Under the pieces are notes generated by a model. The model saw only the letters and a program-made list of their open reading frames with translations. It searched no databases and had not been told where the DNA came from. Both the position numbers and the translations under genes were made by a program. A stretch of DNA of 35,217 nt from a virus, in the IMG/VR virus record IMGVR_UViG_3300047470_000130, positions 1-35,217 of that record. One strand, given 5' to 3'. Within the stretch, counting starts at the first letter, position 1, and the number at the start of each line of letters is the position of its first letter. This document shows positions 33,051 through 35,217 of this stretch, one piece after another.

Positions 33051-33263
33051 TTACCTTCGCGGTCCGAATGGGACTACGTTGTCCGCACCCGATTTCCCCC
33101 TTCGCGAGAGAAACCGACCGGCCTTGCGCAAGATCTGCGATGCCAGCTCATCAGTGCTCACTCCCATCTCCGAGGCCCAAAGTTCTAGGTCCTCGAAGTC
33201 GTTCTTCCTGAACTGCGCGACCTCAACCTCACGGATAGGCGTTGCATCGTTTGCTGCTGGCAT
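33051..33263 (-). CDS. Small ribbon-helix-helix-like early protein (70 aa)
   Basis: The frame is read from the ATG at 33263 (MPAANDATPIREVEVAQFRK), which has GGGAGG a few bases upstream. Another Met four codons earlier lacks this. A predicted strand (REVEVAQF) is followed by two helices (FEDLELWASEMG and TDELASQILRKAGRFL), as in ribbon-helix-helix proteins. It is the last of four such small genes before the antirepressor. It may be a DNA-binding regulator. The fold call is by pattern only. Confidence 0.6.
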   Translation of the reverse strand: MPAANDATPIREVEVAQFRKNDFEDLELWASEMGVSTDELASQILRKAGRFLSRRGKSGADNVVPFGPRR

Positions 33264-33282
33264 CGGTCCTCCCATGACCTAT

Positions 33283-33489
33283 TCAGGCCCTGAGCTTTTT
33301 TTCGCTAATTAACGGCAGGTAGCCGTGCTCTTTCTTGAATGCCAAGGCGGCGAGGATGATCTCGCGAGCCAGCACGCTGTGTTGCGCCTTGAGCTCGTGG
33401 GCGTATCCCTTGAGCTCATGGAAGTCTTCGTCATCCAGACGAACCTTGACCTGGTGGTCGTGGCGGTGGGCTTTGTCGTCATAGGCCAT
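33283..33489 (-). CDS. Arc-like ribbon-helix-helix DNA-binding protein (68 aa)
   Basis: The product begins MAYDDKAHRHDHQVKVRLDD. The strand HQVKVRLDDED is followed by helix A (FHELKGYAHELK) and helix B (SVLAREIILAALAFKKEH), the compact Arc/MetJ layout, with a basic strand for the DNA groove. Its strand-helix pattern parallels that of the 62-aa gene at 33759-33947, so the two are probable paralogues. AGGGGA precedes the ATG. Target DNA is unknown. By analogy with P22 Arc it could repress the early or antirepressor promoter. Confidence 0.75.
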   Translation of the reverse strand: MAYDDKAHRHDHQVKVRLDDEDFHELKGYAHELKAQHSVLAREIILAALAFKKEHGYLPLISEKKLRA

Positions 33490-33560
33490 CAGGTGTTCCC
33501 CTGCTTGCTTCTGTGATCGTGTGGTCTGGATGAACTTTGCAGTTACGCTTCAGGGCCTGC

Positions 33561-33740
33561 TCAGTCCCTTCTTCGGAAAGGCTTTACTGCTCCCCGCGGA
33601 TTTCGGGGTTTTGTCCGTTGAGCCAGCTCTCGACGCATCAACTCGGCGGCCAGTTCTTCGGGGGTTACCCCCCTCTTCTCTGCCTCACGCTCAAGCTGCT
33701 CCATCTCTCGCTGGCCCAACTGGACCTGTTCGATAGGCAT
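33561..33740 (-). CDS. Small helical, RHH-like early protein (59 aa)
   Basis: The frame from the ATG at 33740 has an excellent AAAGGAGG five bases upstream. The product starts MPIEQVQLGQREMEQLEREA and contains EKRGVTPEELAAELMRRELA, the helix-turn-helix part of many RHH antitoxin-like proteins, then a basic tail (KPRNPRGAVKPFRRRD). It is probably a small DNA-binding protein in the cro operon. It is separated by 18 bases from the gene before it. Confidence 0.7.
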   Translation of the reverse strand: MPIEQVQLGQREMEQLEREAEKRGVTPEELAAELMRRELAQRTKPRNPRGAVKPFRRRD

Positions 33741-33758
33741 GGGGCCTCCTTTGGGCCT

Positions 33759-33947
33759 TCAAGCCACTTGGTGTTCGTCGGTATTCTCCGAAGCCAATGC
33801 AGCGAGCTGCGCTTCCAGCAGCTCACGGCACAAAACCGCTCGCTGAGTTCGGTGGAACTTGGCCAGGGCCTGGATTAACTCGAACGTGTCCTCATCAACC
33901 CGGACCTTGATCTCCCGGTCATGTAGGTGCTTGGGATTGGCGTACAT
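33759..33947 (-). CDS. Arc-like ribbon-helix-helix DNA-binding protein (62 aa)
   Basis: The frame is read from the ATG at 33947 (MYANPKHLHDREIKVRVDED), with AAGGAG about ten bases upstream. Strand REIKVRVDED, helix A (TFELIQALAKFHR) and helix B (QRAVLCRELLEAQLAAL) give the Arc/MetJ layout. It parallels the 68-aa protein at 33283-33489 in the same operon. Probably a dimeric repressor of early promoters, in the cytoplasm. Target unknown. Confidence 0.75.
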   Translation of the reverse strand: MYANPKHLHDREIKVRVDEDTFELIQALAKFHRTQRAVLCRELLEAQLAALASENTDEHQVA

Positions 33948-33978
33948 GCAGGTCTTGCTCCTTGCGATAGAAATTGGG

Positions 33979-34188
33979 TTAGGCGGCGGATTTCTTGAGC
34001 GAACTGGCCGGATCGTCTTCACGCTTGGCGATCAGCGCCCCGCTCGACTCCTTTTCCAGCACGCATTGCATTGGGTAGGAGAACCCGCCTGTTGTACGGC
34101 ACTGAGATACGCGGCTGCCGGTGACACCTAGGGCATCTCCGATCGCGCGTCCGGTGCCGAAATATTTCAGGGCTTCGTTGTAGGTCAT
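33979..34188 (-). CDS. Cro-like repressor
   Basis: The 69-residue protein is read from the ATG at 34188 (MTYNEALKYFGTGRAIGDAL), eight bases after GGAG. An upstream in-frame start would cross the operators and is rejected. Residues 1-45 form a Cro/YdaS-like helix-turn-helix (AIGDALGVTGSRVSQCRTTG), and the C-terminus is basic and flexible (KREDDPASSLKKSAA). It is divergent from the cI-like gene and is the first gene of the early operon. It should bind the three sites between them and shut off cI. Confidence 0.82.
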   Translation of the reverse strand: MTYNEALKYFGTGRAIGDALGVTGSRVSQCRTTGGFSYPMQCVLEKESSGALIAKREDDPASSLKKSAA

Positions 34189-34213
34189 GGGAAAAACTCC
34201 ATTGTCTGCGTCG

Positions 34214-34242
34214 AGTTTAGAGTTCTTAACAGCACAAGGCAA
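34214..34242 (-). promoter_or_regulatory. Putative early promoter pR for the cro operon
   Basis: On the minus strand TTGCCT (34242-34237), a 17-base spacer, then TAAACT (34219-34214). The promoter lies across two of the operator-like sites, so repressor bound there would block it. Confidence 0.7.
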
Positions 34243-34277
34243 GTTATCTAAACATCGTTATGTTTAGAATCCTTAAT
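34215..34277. promoter_or_regulatory. Three operator-like sites between cro and cI
   Basis: Three related 16-bp sites share GTTTAGA-NNN-CTT: GTTTAGAGTTCTTAAC (34215-34230), GTTTAGATAACTTGCC (minus, 34253-34238), and GTTTAGAATCCTTAAT (34262-34277). Centres are 23 and 24 bp apart, as in lambda OR. The inner two also form a perfect 8-bp inverted repeat, TCTAAACA/TGTTTAGA (34247-34268). Confidence 0.75.
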
Positions 34278-35105
34278 ATGGAATTTAAAGACCGCGTCGT
34301 AGCGCGCATGAAAGAGCTGAATCTCAGCTCAACCGACATCAGCAGATTGGCCGGCGTATCGAAGGCAACCGTTAGCTTTTGGGTGAACGGTACCAATGGC
34401 GCTAAGGGCAAGAATTTGCTCGCCTTGGCAAAGGTTCTTGAGTGTTCGCCTGACTGGCTTTCAGATGGAACCGGATCGGCGAATGATCCTTCCGAGGCAA
34501 GCGTCGGGCCAGGGTCGACGACTGCTGCGATAGTGGCGCAGATGCTTTCGTCCAGGGCAGGCAAAAACCTGTCAGACAAAGCGCGCGAGGCGATGCTTGC
34601 AGCAGCCACCGAGGCGGACAGCAGCCCCCAGGAAACGCAAGATCACCTACCCGCTGCCTACTCCAGCCTCCGCCCGATCCAGGACGAGATCCTGATACCG
34701 CAATACGACGTGCGCGCCGCTATGGGACACGGTCAGGTCCCGGCCGAATACAGCGAGGCCGTCCGAAACCTGGTGGTTCGCGAGGCTATTCTTCGCGAGA
34801 AGGGCGTTACGTATACCTCCTCCACAGCTTTGGCGATGATCACTGGCTGGGGCCAGAGCATGGAGGGCACGATCAACGACAAGGATCTCGTCATCGTTGA
34901 CCGAGGAATCAATGATTTCATTGGTGAAGGGATTTATGTGATTACCTGGCACCAGGAGCTCTATATCAAGCGCATGATGCGCCTGGATGAAGAACACTTT
35001 CGGCTGATCTCGGACAACCCGCATTATGAGAATCAGACCGCACGCGTAGATGACGTAGCGATCCACGCGAAGGTGTTGCTGATCTGGAATGCGCGCAAAG
35101 CATAG
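34278..35105 (+). CDS. CI-like phage repressor with S24 peptidase domain
   Basis: The 275-residue protein is read from the ATG at 34278 (MEFKDRVVARMKEL). A slightly earlier ATG (34260) lies inside an operator and is less likely. Neither has a Shine-Dalgarno, so the mRNA may be leaderless as for lambda cI from pRM. The N-terminal helix-turn-helix is at about 16-36 (LSSTDISRLAGVSKATVSFW). A linker follows, then the self-cleavage domain with catalytic Ser194 in GWGQSMEG and Lys231 in ELYIKRMM. The usual Ala-Gly cleavage pair appears as RAAMGHGQ (about 146-153), slightly atypical. It keeps the prophage silent and is inactivated by RecA during SOS. Confidence 0.92.
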   Translation: MEFKDRVVARMKELNLSSTDISRLAGVSKATVSFWVNGTNGAKGKNLLALAKVLECSPDWLSDGTGSANDPSEASVGPGSTTAAIVAQMLSSRAGKNLSDKAREAMLAAATEADSSPQETQDHLPAAYSSLRPIQDEILIPQYDVRAAMGHGQVPAEYSEAVRNLVVREAILREKGVTYTSSTALAMITGWGQSMEGTINDKDLVIVDRGINDFIGEGIYVITWHQELYIKRMMRLDEEHFRLISDNPHYENQTARVDDVAIHAKVLLIWNARKA

Positions 35106-35120
35106 TCGTACGTTGACGTG

Positions 35121-35147
35121 AAAAAGCCCGCTGATGCGGGCTTTTTT
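35121..35147. terminator. Bidirectional terminator after cI
   Basis: GCCCGC-TGAT-GCGGGC is flanked by five A on one side and seven T on the other, serving the converging cI gene and the gene at the right edge. Confidence 0.85.
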
Positions 35148-35152
35148 TATGA

Positions 35153-35217
35153 CTAGAAAGGCGCGGGCTCTTCCACAGACACAAACTCATCCCGGGCTTC
35201 TACCTGAGGGTCATCGT
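35153..35217 (-). CDS. 3' end of a minus-strand gene cut by the window edge
   Basis: An open minus-strand frame enters from the right edge and stops at 35153. It encodes about 20 residues, DDPQVEARDEFVSVEEPAPF. The acidic tail ending in Pro-Phe resembles the tails of single-stranded DNA-binding proteins, but this is too short to assign. It converges on cI across a bidirectional terminator. Confidence 0.5.
   Translation of the reverse strand, partial: DDPQVEARDEFVSVEEPAPF

Noticed and set aside
34244-34609. Minus-strand frame opposite cI
   Set aside because: It crosses the operators and the helix-turn-helix region of the repressor and has no ribosome binding site.
1-35217. Integrase, attachment sites, tRNA genes or CRISPR arrays
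   Set aside because: I looked for these on both strands and saw none that I could support. The integrase and at least one prophage end are probably outside the window.

Overview
The window is most of a lambda-like (siphovirus-type) temperate prophage in a Pseudomonas-type genome. The host call rests on GC-rich codon use and on the overall resemblance of the structural, nin-region and small early proteins to Pseudomonas prophages. It is recognition by eye, not a search result. Neither an integrase nor attachment sites are visible, so at least one prophage end lies outside the window.

Layout, read right to left because almost everything is on the minus strand. An immunity switch (cI-like S24 repressor on +, cro-like gene on -, three operator-like sites between them) sits at 33979-35105. 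The rightward-equivalent early operon (34188 down to 28283) carries cro, four very small ribbon-helix-helix-like proteins, a Bro-N antirepressor, an O-like protein (DUF1376) with iteron-like repeats inside it, a P-like helicase loader, small genes, NinB-like, a zinc-ribbon protein, NinG, and a putative Q-type late activator. Most of these genes overlap by one to four bases. A promoter overlapping the Q-like stop codon is followed within about 60 nt by a terminator, the lambda pR'-tR' arrangement.

The late operon then runs: holin(s), a three-helix membrane protein, a metallopeptidase-like protein, small terminase (DUF2280), large terminase, portal (DUF4055), MuF-like protein, a Tad2/DUF2829 protein (probable anti-Thoeris), scaffold, major capsid, connector and closure proteins, tail terminator, major tail protein (apparently with an ATA start), tail assembly chaperone with a -1 frameshift extension, a 1669-aa tape measure with two DUF4214 repeats, one further tail protein, and a beta-helix tailspike. 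The usual lambda M-L-K-I-J tail-tip genes are absent. Several minus-strand terminators lie inside this operon, consistent with Q-driven antitermination.

The left 7 kb is accessory. It has a DUF6270/SGNH-like protein, the SleB-type endolysin, a frameshifted Rz1-like spanin, a methyltransferase, and then plus-strand cargo: a LexA-boxed operon (small coiled-coil protein plus an HMCES/YedK SRAP protein), a sterol-desaturase/fatty-acid-hydroxylase family membrane protein, and a SecB-like chaperone with an upstream partner. Two decayed copies of parts of the endolysin/spanin cassette are interleaved with this cargo. This suggests that cargo was stacked next to the lysis genes by repeated recombination, and it is the most distinctive feature of the window.
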